Shown: positions 44,923-58,018 of the stretch, in pieces
Layout of the letters: every line of letters starts with the position of its first letter
Position numbering within the stretch: the first letter of the stretch is position 1
NCBI GenBank assembly: GCA_030144725.1
Contig: JASKMD010000006.1
Span: 11,969,892 to 12,033,891, forward strand
DNA from: Haematococcus lacustris
Taxonomy: Eukaryota > Chlorophyta > Chlorophyceae > Chlamydomonadales > Haematococcaceae
DNA: 64,000 bases
Direction of reading: 5' to 3'
Translations under genes and position numbers: made by a program
Notes under the pieces: generated by a model
The model's database searches: none
What the model saw: the letters and a program-made list of their open reading frames with translations, nothing else
Told to the model about the DNA's origin: nothing

Positions 44923-46257
44923 CCCGCGAGTCAGCGCTAATGCCGCGACCCTTATGGTACGCTACGCGAAGTCATGTATGAGGCCATCCACGCCTCAAGT
45001 CATCAATTTCAGCGTCCGAAGTGCCGACCATTACGGGGATATAACGAACTGTGATTTTCTCGTAATGGAAAGGGATTATTTTCTCCTGAAAATGGAAAGG
45101 GATAAGATTTCATAATGTGGATTTCAGTCCTCCAACAGAAAAGTTGGTGAATCAAAAAGAGGAGATGGGGAGTTTTGAGGGCCGGTCGTGACGTGGTCGA
45201 TCATAGTTCAATTGATACCATGTCACCATCCCGTTCAATCGGTCTAAGTCTTACGTTGTAACTACGTTGTGATTCGCGACCGTCTTGGCGTAGTTATTCC
45301 CCTAAGTACATCCAACTGTTCCACTCGTATGAAGTAAGAATGGCAAGAATTAGGTATGGTGCAGTACTGCACTGCAAGGAGTAGCTAACAGAAGGGATAC
45401 CTAATTAATAGTTATATAATTCAGGAATTTCACTAATTACTATGAGATTTTTCACGATGTTGGTGGCCATGGAACAAAAGTCTCATTCCGAGGCGAATCG
45501 TTGACAAAAACCACCCCCTCAAAATCGATAGTTGTGCACTAATTAGCGTGTGTGGAGGGAGGTGGGCCAGGCTGGGGCAAAGGCTGGGGTCACAGGACAG
45601 GCAAGGGCGGCAACCAGGCTGGCAACCATGTCAAGGGGGGAGGCGGTTGGTCATGCACGGGCAGCCGGCCAAGGCGGGGTGGCTGCAGGAGTAGACTGAA
45701 TGCTCCGAGGCAGATGATGAAATATACCGCCACTGCCAGTAGCAGCAGGAGGACCACGACTTTACAAGCGAGGTGTAGTGCCCCATGTGATGTGGTCAGG
45801 TGATAAGGCCACTAGAAGAGAGGCCACGACAGGTGACTATATTGATCATATGATTTAGATGCGAGATTAATGGGGTGGGAGGCTTGATTATTTTTATGCA
45901 CGAAGACGTTCTCAAAATTAACTTTACTTTAACGTACTTTGGCCATCGGGGAACTTGAAACAATGAAGAATATGCCTCGGGAATAATACTACAATTATAG
46001 TTTCCGAGGCTTCGGGAATCAAAAGGGAGACTACGGTATTGTGGATTTGAGTCTTCCAACAGAAAAGTTTGTGAATCAAAAAGAGGAGATGGGGAGTTCT
46101 TGCCATTCTTGATCTGCACCACTGGCTGGCTGTATAGACATTCATTGCTGATTATTCAGTGCTGTCTCGCAAGCAATGTCACCAACTATGACCTATGCAA
46201 GTCAATGGAAAGGCAGATGAAAGAGCAGCACTGTAGGAGTTTTGTGTATCACAGCCC

Positions 46258-46590
46258 CCTCGTCCCTCACAAGGGCATCCATTAGAATCGGACCACTAGG
46301 GATCACTCAGGATGGTGTATAATAAATAAGTACCAATGCACCTACACCATTGCCTAACCCCTGTGACAGGGCTATAGCCTAGAGTTAGCACAACAAACAT
46401 GCGCCAATTGGGAGCTGATGACAGCTCAAGAGGGGGGCACGCACTACTGTGCCCCAGCAGGCTGCTGCTGCTGCTGGGCCTTGGGTGGGCTGTCTCGCAG
46501 CCGCTTGTACCCCAGGCCTGGATACTCCTTGCCCTTGGCTGGCACGGCTGCCTGGGCTGGACTGTAGCCCAGCCATGCACCATGAACACC
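46258..46590 (-). mobile_element. Fanzor-element 3' end fragment
   Basis: The minus strand encodes AKGKEYPGLGYKRLRD and the Gln-rich tail (stop near 46435), then the conserved hairpin (near 46365) and diverged end sequence. The outer end begins CCCCCTCGTCCCTCAC, an end sequence also seen near 58472, 21293 and 47342. It directly follows the cyclase stop, so it lies in or beyond that gene's 3' UTR. Confidence 0.75.
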
Positions 46591-46599
46591 AAGCCTCCT

Positions 46600-49500
46600 T
46601 TATGTGTCAGCCTGCTGCTGTGGCCTGCTGAGCTGCAGTCCTGGTGCGCTGAGCCCCAGCCTGTCCGCTGCCTCCAGCTGGGCCCTGCTGGTGTGGGGCG
46701 CCAGGGCCACCTGCAGCAGGGCCACCTGGCCAGGGATGCCGCGCAGCTCCCTCTTGCCCAGGGGCCGGGCCACCAGGGGCGGCAGCAGACCAGGCAGGCA
46801 CAGCGGCTGGCCCTGGGAGAACAGTGAAGCTGAGGGGCGCTCAGCACCCTCACCACCAGCCCCACTGCCTGCCTGTGTGCTGCTGTGCAGCTGCTGCAGG
46901 GCCGCATGCCACTGGGCTGTGACTGAGCTCACTGTACCACTGCTGCAAGGCTGCCGAGGTGGGGATGAGCTGACATCCAGTACAGCTGCTTCCCGGGTAG
47001 GGCCAGTCATCAGCGCAGCCTCTTGTTTGCCCTGTGATGCAACAGGCTGGTAAGAGACAACACGCAATTTACCCAACCACAGCTAGCGTGGCTGTATACC
47101 TTGGCTGCTGCTAAAGCGTCACACAACCGTGTATTTTTCACGGGAAACCCAAGTTCCTTGAAAAGGCCACCCCCCGTCGCACTGCGCATCATGTGCAATG
47201 TGCAATGTGCACTGGGTTTACTCCACACAGCCCCTTAACACTGTTTGAGCCGGATCTAGTTAGTGGCTGCTAGTGGCTGATAGTGTATGCTAGTAGGTAC
47301 TTCTGATCCGGCTCAAATGGAGGCCCTAGTGAGGGACAAGGGGGCTGGTAAGAGACAACGCGCCTGGGCTGCGCAGTGGAGCCGTGTGTTGACTTCGCTA
47401 TTGAGATGTCAACCTGCTTGCTGCCCTGGGCTGACCAGCTGGCTGTGCTGGGGGCTGGCTGGTCTGCAGCAAGTGATGCCAAGGCCCGAGCTTCCTTGGT
47501 GGTGGTGACAGGGTGTAGGGCAGCCAGGGTGCTGGCCCAGGCTGTCTCGGAGCACCATACCTGCAGTCAGCACATCAGCATGCCACCAGCCTGCAGGTCC
47601 ATCAGGGACCTCCATCACAACACAATCAAGGCCCATCAAGGCCAGGAGGGCCAAAGCTGCAGCTGTGCAGTGCACAGTGTCATGTGCCTCCCACCCACCT
47701 GGCCGGACACTGCCAGGCCATTGATGCGTGCAGCCCGGTTCAGGCAGCGGCCCCGGTAGTTGAAGCGGCCGTTGGCAGGTGTCAGGTCGCAGGCCACCTC
47801 ACCCGCATCCACACCCGCCTGCATACCACCATTACCATCGTCACATGGAACTATCTTCAGCATGTAGCAAGATTTCATGCCGGCAGTGATAGCTATTGCA
47901 CCATTGAAAGCCATTCAACGGCTACAAGCATGGCCCGGAGCTTGTGAGGGGCGCCTTCTACTGGAAGCTGCCACAAAGCTGACATGCCTTGAGTTGGTGT
48001 TGTGGCCACCGAGCTGCCCAAACCCACTTTGATACGCAGGCCACGCAGCAGGCGGAGGGAGGTTTTGTGACTAGCTCCAGGGTCGCCAGCCTCGCCCGCT
48101 GCTGACAGGGGTGGGTCTGCAGCTGCTGTGCTGTCAGGGTCTGCAGCCCAGCTGGGGCCTGCCTGCGCTATCACCACCTCCTCCCCTGAGGCGCTGTCTA
48201 GCAGCGCCTGTGGCCAGTCCATGTCCATGCAGGTGGTGAGGGTGAGCAGCGCCCAGTGCAGGCACTGCAGGCTGCAGGGGAAGGCGGCCAGCACCATGCC
48301 CTCCTCCTCCGCGCTGGACACCCAGTAGCCAGCAGGCAGCTGTGGCCCCGACACATGCAGCAGCAGGCGCTGGGCAGCGGCCTGGTACAGGGCCACGCAC
48401 TCCTGCAGGCAGGCAGCCAGGCAGGCAGGCAGGTGTCTGGGTCGTCCTGGTCTTGGCGAGCATTGTGACCTGGCCAGGCACACCGGGTGAAGGCAGAGGC
48501 TGGACACACTGGAGGTCACCCACCCACCTGGGCCAGCTCCGCACTCCAGGCCTTGAGCTGAGGCAGGCCCACCACTGACATGAAGGCTACAGCTGCTGCA
48601 CGGACAGGAGCATGCAGCACGCCTGGCTGCAGCTGCCTCAGCGTCCTGCACAGCGAGCAGCGTGCCCCGCAGCAGCCATGTCAATGGGTCTCTTGACAGC
48701 AGGCGCATCAAGGTATGGGAGAGTGGTGGAGAGGCTCACAGCTGGCACAGCCAGGGCACAGCACAGCACCACATCCTAGTCAGCTGCCCAGCTTCCCCTG
48801 TGCCGCTGCAGCCACCTCACCTCAGCGGCCCCATGGCCCACAGGCGGTGAGCATGGTCCGGGGTGTTCAGGCAGGCGCAGTACAGCTCCAGGGCCATGGC
48901 GCCCTTGCCCTCACCCAGCGCCACCAGGTGCTGCCCCATGTGCACCACGCTGATGCCAGCAGCCCGCAGCTCCTCAACAGGCAGCTGCATCACCAGACCA
49001 TGATGACAATTCCTTGCTATGTGGAAAGCTGTCTCGTGCTGGGCGGCTGTGGTGCAGTTCTACATTTTTACCAAACTAACCCGGGTTTGTGCTTGGCTGT
49101 GCCTACCTTGACAAAGGTGGCAGCACTTAGCGTGACCTGACCCCCATGAGCACAGGCCTGCACAGCAGCAGCAGAGTAACAGCAGCAACAGGCTCAATGT
49201 CCCTGGAACCTGAGCTGTGGGCGACGCAGGGGCTGGCTGCAGCACCCATCCACCTGCACTGCCTTGGCCAGCACCAGGGCTGCCCCGCCATACGTGATGG
49301 AGCTGGCCCCCATGCGCCTCTGCACCATCACCTCGTCAGCAGCCAGGCCAGTGTGCAGGCCCTGCAGCACGATGACAACGTAGGCATCAGCAGGGGCACA
49401 GCGTCACGAGCTTGCTGCTTCAGGCAAGGCACCACCTTAATTGTGCAATCATGCCCCTGGTGCACTGCATTGAAGGCAGGAGGTTGGCATAGGCAGAAGA

Positions 49501-52500
49501 TTGGCAGCAGCTAAGGTTAGGAGCAGGCTGAGGTTAGGAGCAGGCTGAGGTTAGGAGCAGGCTGAGGTTAGGAGCAGGCTGAGGTTAGGAGCAGGCTGAG
49601 GTTAGGAGCAGGCTGAGGTTAGGAGCAGGCTGAGGTTAGGAGCAGGCTGAGGTTAGGAGTAGGCTGAGGTTAGGAGCAGGCTGAGGTTAGGAGCAGGCTG
49701 AGGTTAGGAGCAGGCTGAGGTTAGGAGCAGGCTGAGGTTAGGAGCAGGCTGAGGTTAGGAGCAGGCTGAGGTTAGGAGCAGGCTGAGGTTAGGAGCAGGC
49801 TGAGGTTAGGAGCAGGCTGAGGTTAGGAGCAGGCGCGCTGCACTGCGTTGAAGGCAGAAGGCGTTGAGGATAGCCTCCCTCAACTCAAACCCTCTGTCCC
49901 CAGCCTGCAGCCAGCAGCCCCACTTACAGCTATTCCGGCCCTTACCACAACACTGGCTACTCACCACCCTGACCCTGAGGCCCGCCAGCACAGTGAGGGC
50001 TGCTGGCGCCTCCACCTCCACCTCCTTGTACAGCTCACACAGCCGCTGCCAGCTCACCCTGACCTGGTCAAGGCGGGGCTGCCACTGCTCAGGAGACTCT
50101 TTGTGGTCCGACACAGATGCCTGCATGGTAGTACACACAACCGTGGACATTCAGGCAACACATGCATGTTCAAGGATGTTCAAGCACGTTCAAGGATGGC
50201 TGAAGCAACAAAAAAGATTACCTGCTTCATGCCATCCTCTTCCTCACAGAAGCTGAACGTTGTGTTGGATACTTCTTTTCCAGGTTGGCGCGTGAGCAGG
50301 CCCAGGAGCCCCTGTGACAGGGCATCTCACAGTAGCAATGTGTGGTTTAGGAAGCAAGGGGTGGCAGCAGGCTCCGTTGCCCTGCTCTCCCACCTGCCCG
50401 TCCTCTACTCCATTGGCAGTGGTGGCTCGCAGCTTTGGAGGGGGTAGGGCGAATGTGGGGAGGCGCAGTCCCAACCTCTTGGCCGATCTGGGCCTTGGCA
50501 GCGGAAGGATGTGTGCCAGGGATGCGGATGCATCTGTGGTTGCTGGCGGGAGGGTGGCTGACTGGCGATCACATGCCACAGGGCAGCCTGCATGACTGCT
50601 AATGGGCACAAAGATGGGGTTCATGCATTGCGTGGGCTGCTCCTCCTGCTCCTGCTCACAGCTGCCGTGTCCCACAGCTGCCGTGGTGCCAGCTGCTGCC
50701 ATCACAGATACCTCCAGGCTCAGCCGCTCTGTAGAAACTGCTGTGTGCCTGACCGTGCTCGTTCCCTTTGCTGGCCCCACACTCATTGCAGTACTGCGCC
50801 TTAGTGCCAGAGCCGCCAGCACAGGTTGCGACAAGGTGCTGCTGCTGCCAGTAGAGTAGCTGACTATGGTGCCCGTCACATTTGAGCCAGGCCACACAGG
50901 GGCTAGACACAGCGGCTGGCCAGGGCTGCCCTCTGCAGCCAGCTCCACAGGCCACTGGCTGCACCTCAGCAGCGCATCCTGCACAGCAAACACACATGCA
51001 GGTTGCACTGTAGGGGCTAGACATGCTGTCTTTCCTCTGCCGTGCTGGGCACTCCTGCCTCACTGCCTTGCACCTGGCTCACCTGCAGCATGACCATCCT
51101 GCCTTAGCTCACCTGCAGCTGGGTGGCGAAGGTGATGGCTGCCTGGGGGGAGTGGAAGCACAGGAGGAAGCTGCAGGGCAGCAGGCAGCAGGGGCGCTCT
51201 CAGATGCTTGGCATTGCATGGACGTGCCAGCAAAGGATGAGGATAAGCTGCAGGACAAGATACAGAGATGATATTGGATGATAGCAGCAGCCTTCCTCAT
51301 TCGCCCTGAGCAAAGGAAGCAAATAATGTGCGTGAGTGTGACCTCTCTGACCTCAGGGTTCTAGGCACTGCCGCTGGTGTTCAAACCAGGCACCCCTGGC
51401 CTGCCCTCCTGCCCCTCACCTGTCACCCTCAGTGGCCCACTCATAGCCTGAGCTTTCCAGGGCCAGCCGCCTGACCTGCAGGTAGCAAGAGGAGGGCAGC
51501 TGTGAGGGCTGTTGCTGTTGTTGTTGTCAGCCGCGTTATTTGACGACTCATCTCACCAGGTCGTCATGCAACTTCATGCTGGCCTCCACCACCACAGCTG
51601 GCAGTGTCTCCTGCAAACCCACAGCCAGGCTGAGGTAGACAGGCCTTCAAATATGACAGGCCACTGTAAGCAGCAGCTATCGCATCTGTAGTATCCGGCA
51701 CGCTTCAGTCACGGCTGCCACGGCTGGCTGCAGCAACATGTGGTGTGGTGCAGCAATGACAGCAGCGAGCATTGTACCTACAACCACAGTGCCGTTGTAC
51801 TTTGTAAATGCTGCCCTCTTTGTCTGGGTGTGAGTGCAGCCCTGCTCACCCATAGCTTGCTTGAGCCCTGCACGTCCGTGATGACCAGGGTGGCCTTGTC
51901 GCCAGCAGCAGGCGGCAGCACATGGCCCAGCAGGGAGCGCTGCAGCTTGGCATTGCGGCGTAGGTTGGTGATGATGACGGCCAGCAGCAGCAGCAGCAGG
52001 GAGCACACCCCCACTGGCACGGCTATGACAGTGGCCAGCACATGAGGGCTGAGGCCAGGTGAACCTGCAAGCAAGTGAGCAGACACAGCAACAGGGACTA
52101 TGCATGTGCTCTAGTCACGGTGACCCCCTGACCCTCTGAGCCCTGACGCTGCTCCCTGACCCCTCACCCTGCATTGCAAGCTGGGCCTTGCCTTCTCACT
52201 CAGCAGTAGGGCCTGAGCCTGAGCCTGTGTGTGTACTCCATGTGTGCAGAGTACACACTATGTACTGCTATGGAGGTAGGCGCAAGGTGATGGCACCACA
52301 GCCTAGCACAGCAGGGCCACAGCAGGGCCACAGCAGCAGGGCTCCTGGTCACGATGACGCAAGATGATGGAACCACAACTTAACATTGCTGCCCGGCCTG
52401 CTCCCTTAACCCTGAGCCCGGCCTGTGACCTGACCCCTCACCCTGCACTGGAAGCTGGGCCCTGCCTTCTCACCTGTGGATGGAGGCGGATGGGGCGGTG

Positions 52501-55500
52501 AGGGCGGGGCAGGAGGTTGGGGTGGTGGCACGAAGCCAGTGGTGCCCCACAGCTGCTCCCTGAAGGCTGTTGTGCCCAGGCTGTCCCTCAGAGCCCTCAG
52601 GCTAATGGTCATGGCGTGCATGGCTGTGGCAAAATCATCTGGGGTGCAGGGGCCGTGAGAGGCCTGCAGGGGATGGCAGGGCCATGCAACAACATGCAAG
52701 CAGGGTACACAACTGCTCCAGTCGGTCCAGGTGTCTAGCTGCTCCATGGTACCTGTGTGGTCACAGTGGCGCTCAAGCCTACATCTGTGCATGGCCATGG
52801 CCTGGATGTAAAGTATCCAGCAAACTACCTAGTCCACCGGCAGGAGCACAACACTGGTGAGTGCCTCTCTAAGTCCAAGCTGCACCTTGCTTATGAGTTG
52901 GCTCACTGGGACCGACAGTGCGAGGGACATGTCTGGGCCTGCGCAAGTACCAAGCAGTGCAGTGGCAGCTTCCCATGAAGCAGGCAGGCAGCAATGGCTG
53001 CACCGCCAGGCACCTCCAGGCACTTATGGGTTGAGATTTAATGAAGACAGCTGGTAGAGAGCTAGAGGTTGAAACACCACACTCTGCTGCTGTGTGGAGC
53101 AGTGCAAATGGGCATATCTTAGCAAGCTTTGAGCAGCTTTGAACTGTGACATGAACACAGATCTGAAGCGTGCGGCAGCCATTAGAGCAGATTGGTAGCA
53201 GCTTGGTACAGCTGGTGATACATCGCATCGTAGCGCAGTACAACATGCTGTGCAACATGTGACATGAGGGGCAACGCATCGTGACAGGGAAGGGATATGA
53301 GCTGCTTGTGACTAAAGCTTCTGGTATTGGCAAAGCATCCGGCAAATAGAGAAGGATCAAGCTGCCCACCAGCGTCAGACTGGGTCCAGCGGCCATCCAT
53401 CCTTGGCTCCATGGCTGTGGTCCGAATGTCCAGGGCGTCGCTGACCGCTGATGCAAACGCCTGCACGGGCTATGCTCAGGGCTGGCACCACCCACATCAC
53501 AGCTGGCAGCCAGGTGTACGGACCAGGTCAGCTCCATGTCTTGCTGCCACCCAACAACTCCTACCAAGACGTCAGCATCAAGGTAGCCATTTCTACGCCA
53601 GCTGCTCAGGTCAGGTCGCAAGATGTCGCCGTATTCGTAGTCGCGTAGACCTACAATCGCCAAAACATATCACTGGCAACAGCTCCCGGTCTCGGCAGCT
53701 TAGTTACAACATGCTTGCAGCATGCTACGCATGCAACATGAACCGCATGCTTGCACTGACGAGGGGCAGCCATAGGGAGGTCTCGGGTGTTGGGCCAGTG
53801 ATAGCCAGGCGGGGTGCATTGACATTGCATGCAAGCATGGTGTGGCTGCATCACATACTACAGGTGTGCTGTAGTTGAAGTTATGTTGTGACCATGCTCG
53901 CAAGCCCAGCCGCGTCCATGTTAACACTCACCATACACCTCCCGCTCACCATACACCGCTAGCACCCCACCGCCTTGGGCTGCCCAGACATAAGCCGCCC
54001 GTTTGATGGTTCGACAAGGATATCAATTTCACTTGCATTGGTGAGAGCTGGTAGCGGCGCAAGAGCTGTGCTGGTGGCCTGGCCTAAAGGCATTGTGACA
54101 CCCACAGGCGGATGAGCGAGCAGCTCTGTGAGAAGCCCTAACAAGAGTAGAACTGTTTGATTAGATCAAGAATCACCCATAGTGCCTTGGTGAGCTTTCA
54201 CTCCTAATAACGATGAGTGAGCTCCCACTTTCTGCATGTGTTTAAGTTGGCAACACTGGGTTAAACAGGACTTACCAGTTTCCTGCATAGGTGCCAGCCC
54301 AATCCCCGGGGTTTGTAGCAACAGCTGCACGGCACACAGAGAGTGTGGCAGTTGTGGGCCCTGGGCGGTCTGAGGTGCTGACTGAGGCCGAGGCCAGTGA
54401 GCCCCACCTTTGTGTTGTGAGGCCCGCCTGCATGTCATGGCATGCAGGCGACATTGCAGGCAGAAGTGTCGCAGGCATTGAACCAGGTCAGGCTGCTCCC
54501 GCCTACACACACCCACCAAGGTGTGCCAGCGCTGCGTACATGGCTTCCCTAAGCTGCAGCGGGGCTGTGGAAGTCATGCTTAGGAGAACAGCGGGGCGGG
54601 ATCTGGAAGGGGCTACATTCACTGCTCCTCCTCCGTTCCTACATGGAGGCACCTCACCAGCGCAGTTGAGCATTGGACTTGTCTAAAGGGGCACGTGATG
54701 GCTCAAAGTCCTCAGTGGTCCACCCGCCCTCTCCGGCCCCATCTGAGCTCATGACACTCTTGTCACATCATGCCAAATGGCTCAGCAAAGGACAACTACA
54801 GACCAGTGGTAGCCGAGAGATGGCAGCCTTGTGGCCACCTGGCATGAGCTGCATGCCACCCTTAGCCATGCCACCCTTACTCACTGTGTTGTGCGCCGGC
54901 TGTTGCACAGGTCCTGGCGGCAGGGCACCAGCTGCATGGTGCTGCGGTCCAATACCTCGGTGCTGCCGGGCAAAATGGACATGGTCAGCTGCCTGGAGGC
55001 AAGAGAAAGGCTGCATGTGAACTGTGTGCTGCTTCAACTATGACGACATGAGCCTCAGCTTACCCCCGGTACACATAATTTATGCCGATTTGGTGCAGGG
55101 CTTTGAAGACTTCGGCATCATTGATGGCTATGGCGCATTGTGCCATGTCGATAAAGCTCGGGGCAGCAAAGGTCCTCAGGAAAGGAGTAAGGTCTGCCAC
55201 AAGCTGCAGCACCTGCAGGAACAGCAGTCATGCCCACTTTACCGCCGCCCTTGTACATGGTTTGGTGTGGCTGCACCCTGGAGCTCATACAGGGGCAGCC
55301 ACATTGCGCCCACCCCAAAGTGGTATGTGGTTTGTAGTTGCCATGGTCTGATGTGGCTGCACCCTGGAGCAACCACGTTGCTGCCACCTTACAGGCTACA
55401 CTCTGACAGGATCCAAGCTTGGGAACAAGTTGGCCAGTGAGTCTGAGAGAAGGCTGGCCCCCGTTGGCAAGGAGTACCAGCAGGACTACAAGCGGGTCAA

Positions 55501-58018
55501 TGACCGGCTGCCCAAGATCAGGCAGAGGCTGCACCGGGCTGCAGAGTACCGGCGAGGCATTGATGGTCGGGCCCGTAACAATGCATAGGCCCTAGTAGTT
55601 TGAGCAGGCTGTTAACCTTACAAAGCATTACGCTGTCAGTTTTGATGAGGTGCCCAGTGGTCAAGGGGGATTAGCCCCAGGAAAGAGTGCCACCGGAGTG
55701 GGGTTGGTAGTTATCAAGGGTGCGACCGAGGATGCTACAACATGCTTGTAGTAGCTGAGTGAGATTACCCACAGGCAAGCATGTTGTTCCTTGTTGAATA
55801 AGTTTTGTTTGGCTGAGAGAAGGCTGGAGGGCTAAGGGCTTGTGTAGAGGCGGCAACCACAGCATACCAGCTACACCAGGTGCAGGAACCTGACGGGGTG
55901 AAGGCAGCAGCTGAGGTGTTGCATTGCATGACTCACCTGCTGCATGGCTGTGTTGTTAGTCAGAGGCTCCAGGGTCAGTGGGTCATACAGCCAACCCTGG
56001 GTGGGGCCAACGGTCTGCATGATGCTGGCCATGACTGCATGGATTAAGAACAAGACACTTTGCTCCGTAGGTAGGCACAAGGCATGGCGGGGTTTGCCCG
56101 TGACTGGGTCGCTGGCAGTGGCGTTGACCTGCCGCATCACTGATATCAGCCCCTGCCAGGTGTCAGGGTAGAAGGATAGGCGGCCAGCCTCGCCCACCAC
56201 AGGCTGGCTGATGTTGTAGGGGGCTGATGTCAGGAGGGGCCAGTTCACGTATATGATCAAGGGGAACTCTAGAAAAGGGATGGCCACCACCTGTGAGGAG
56301 CAAGCAGCACGGCAGTGTTATGTTTTGCTGGGCTGGTGGTATGAAATGTGTTGCCTGGTGGCATGCGTGGTGCCATTTTATGTCTCTGATGCATGATGCG
56401 TGCACATCCAGAAATCTGCGGATATGGCGAGGTGACCTCAAGGCAACCTAGAGGCATGGCGAAATGCGCAAATACCAGCACCCTAAGAATGACGCTGTTT
56501 TACATGTGTGCATTGCCTGCATGGTCAGCCAGTAGGATTCTGGGTTGAATATTTGAGGCAGAGGCAGCCAGCGCTGCTGATGCAACCATGCCATCTGACA
56601 CTATACCTCTCAACAAGTAAGCAGTTTGACCGGGTTAGGAGGGAGCTTTGAGAGTAGAAGTTGCGGCTAGATGCAGCTGCAAGGCTATCAAAATGTGATA
56701 AGATATCACTTCTTTCAGAATGAAACCATCACCCCTAGTGTGGGTCCTATCATGCTACCCTTTCATACGGATCCTATTATGCTACATGTATAGGCTGGGC
56801 TGAAGGAGGTGCTGATCATGCCCTCCCTCTTACACCTCCGACACATTCCCAACACAGCCACACTTACGCTATCCCCAAACTTTGAAGCAAGCGAGCTTTC
56901 ATATGGGGGCAGGTCAGACCAGGCTATGATCTGCAGGCAGCCATTGGTCCATTCACAGCAAAGCAGGCTTGCGGGTTAAGTTAAACAGATACATCAACAT
57001 CAACAACAGTCTGCAAGTGTGATAGGAACAGGCTAATGAGGAGTGAAGCTATATCCTCCCCACACACTCACCTGCTTAGGGTCATTCTTGATGTATGGCT
57101 GTATGTCAACCAGTGCACCACCACGAGCAAGGTCACCCAAGCTTGAAGAGGCGTAAACCACTGCGTCATAGGTTGCCCCGTTCACGCTGCTGTTGTGGGT
57201 CTGCAGCCGGCCCAGCCTCTTCACTCATGTCAAAGCTGCTCCTCTCAACAGCATTCATTACATAGTGGCGGCCCTTACCAGGCTGTCAAGAAGGATGCTC
57301 GGAATGTCTCGCACACTTGCAAAGCTTGGCACGAAGCGAACTTTGGTGGCGGCCATGATTTGGTCCATGGTCAGTGCATAAGCATTCTCCGTGCCCTTGG
57401 GTGAAAGTATGCGCAGGGGCTGTGAGCAGCAGCAGGCAGCAGCCGGCAACGAATGGGGGGTGGGCAGCATGGGTGTGGTGCCTTGCGTGCACCATGCAGT
57501 TGGAGGAGGAGATGGCTGGGTGTCATGGGAGCGCCGCAATGGGTGTTATGGTAGGGCCACATGGGTTTTGAGAACTTGCTGGTAGACGACAAGCAGCCTG
57601 GAATATGCCATCTGGGTATTGCCAACATGTGGTGGTGCTCTATGGGGTGGTAAGTATACAAAGCAGCACACCCTCAGAGTCACAGATGCTCCAATAAAGC
57701 ACTCTTTGAAAAGCTGACTGGTCTGGTCACTCCAGTATTCCTCCAGCGTGTTTCTCGTGCTGCCCACTCCTGCATCTTGGCTGCGGGCAAAGTGAAGGTG
57801 CCCGGGTGGCCGCGGCCACAACCAGCCGGCGCCCGGCCCGCAAACACGTACCGCGTGACGATGCTGTTGACGAACTGGGACGTCCTTGAGAAGCATTGGT
57901 CTGTTGCGGTGCACTGAGGGCACTGAGGTGGGGGTGGCGCAGGATCAAGGCCGCGCGCTAAGCTGGCGAGCATCAGCAGCTCAGCTACCGTGGCTGCTAT
58001 GCCAAGCTGGGTGCGCAT
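46600..58018 (-). CDS. Receptor-type class III adenylate/guanylate cyclase, two catalytic domains
   Basis: Starts at ATG 58018 with a signal peptide (MRTQLGIAATVAELLMLASL). Extracellular exons joining in phase: 57852-58018, 57672-57780, 57279-57419, 57072-57200, 56868-56930, 55937-56290, 55064-55212, 54885-54992, 54517-54553, 54276-54381; then 53565-53650, 53370-53460, 52886-52938, 52474-52663. They resemble a periplasmic solute-binding protein (YDAVVYASSSLGDLARGGAL, NVNWPLL region, FYPDTWQGLISVMRQ). Exon 51850-52064 holds the membrane helix and the start of C1, with TDVQGSSKLW (metal-binding Asp). C1 continues with 51557-51610, 51420-51475, 51113-51170 (EGDSFLLCFHS, second Asp), 50978 leftward, 49965-50120 (GLRVRV), 49260-49361 (GLHTGL), 49107-49136, 48821-48984. 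C2 is 48010-48402, 47699-47818 (YRGRCLNRAARI) and 47560-46600. Substrate (ATP or GTP) cannot be told. Borders near 53950-54140, 50240-50300 and 48600-48750 are unresolved. The last exon is interrupted by an insertion. Confidence 0.85.
47066..47342. mobile_element. 277-bp non-autonomous insertion in the last cyclase exon
   Basis: Flanked by a 21-bp target duplication, 47045-47065 and 47343-47363 (GGCTGGTAAGAGACAAC[A/G]CGC with one mismatch: A at left, G at right). Leaving out the insert plus one duplicate makes 47560-46600 exactly 221 codons with its stop. An internal 13-bp perfect inverted repeat, TTTGAGCCGGATC at 47244-47256 and 47305-47317, is present. One end (AGGGACAAGGGGG) matches ends of other repeats in the window (46258, 58472). 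The long duplication suggests target-primed retrotransposition. Confidence 0.85.
49513..49831. repeat. 17-bp minisatellite in cyclase intron
   Basis: About 19 copies of GGTTAGGAGCAGGCTGA, almost perfect, in the intron between the GLRVRV and GLHTGL exons. Confidence 0.92.
55441..55588 (+). pseudogene. Fanzor subfamily B 3' end remnant
   Basis: The plus strand encodes GKEYQQDYKRVNDRLPKIRQ followed by AAEYRRGIDGRARNNA and a stop. The tail matches the remnant at 17508-18059 and differs from subfamily A. It lies in the cyclase intron between exons 55937-56290 and 55064-55212, on the opposite strand. Confidence 0.6.

Larger units (their letters stand above)
43593..46257. repeat. AT-richer repeat block between convergent genes
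   Basis: No gene recognised. It contains direct repeats about 1.2 kb apart (about 44000-44260 and 45180-45345, both with GGCCGGTCGTGAC and AGTTCAATTGATACC). A second pair lies at 45117-45174 and 46041-46098 (both with AGAGGAGATGGGGAGTT). It also contains an inverted LINE 3' end (44185-44216), a large hairpin and a five-copy tandem array. Composition differs from the GC-rich genes. Origin unknown. Confidence 0.6.
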
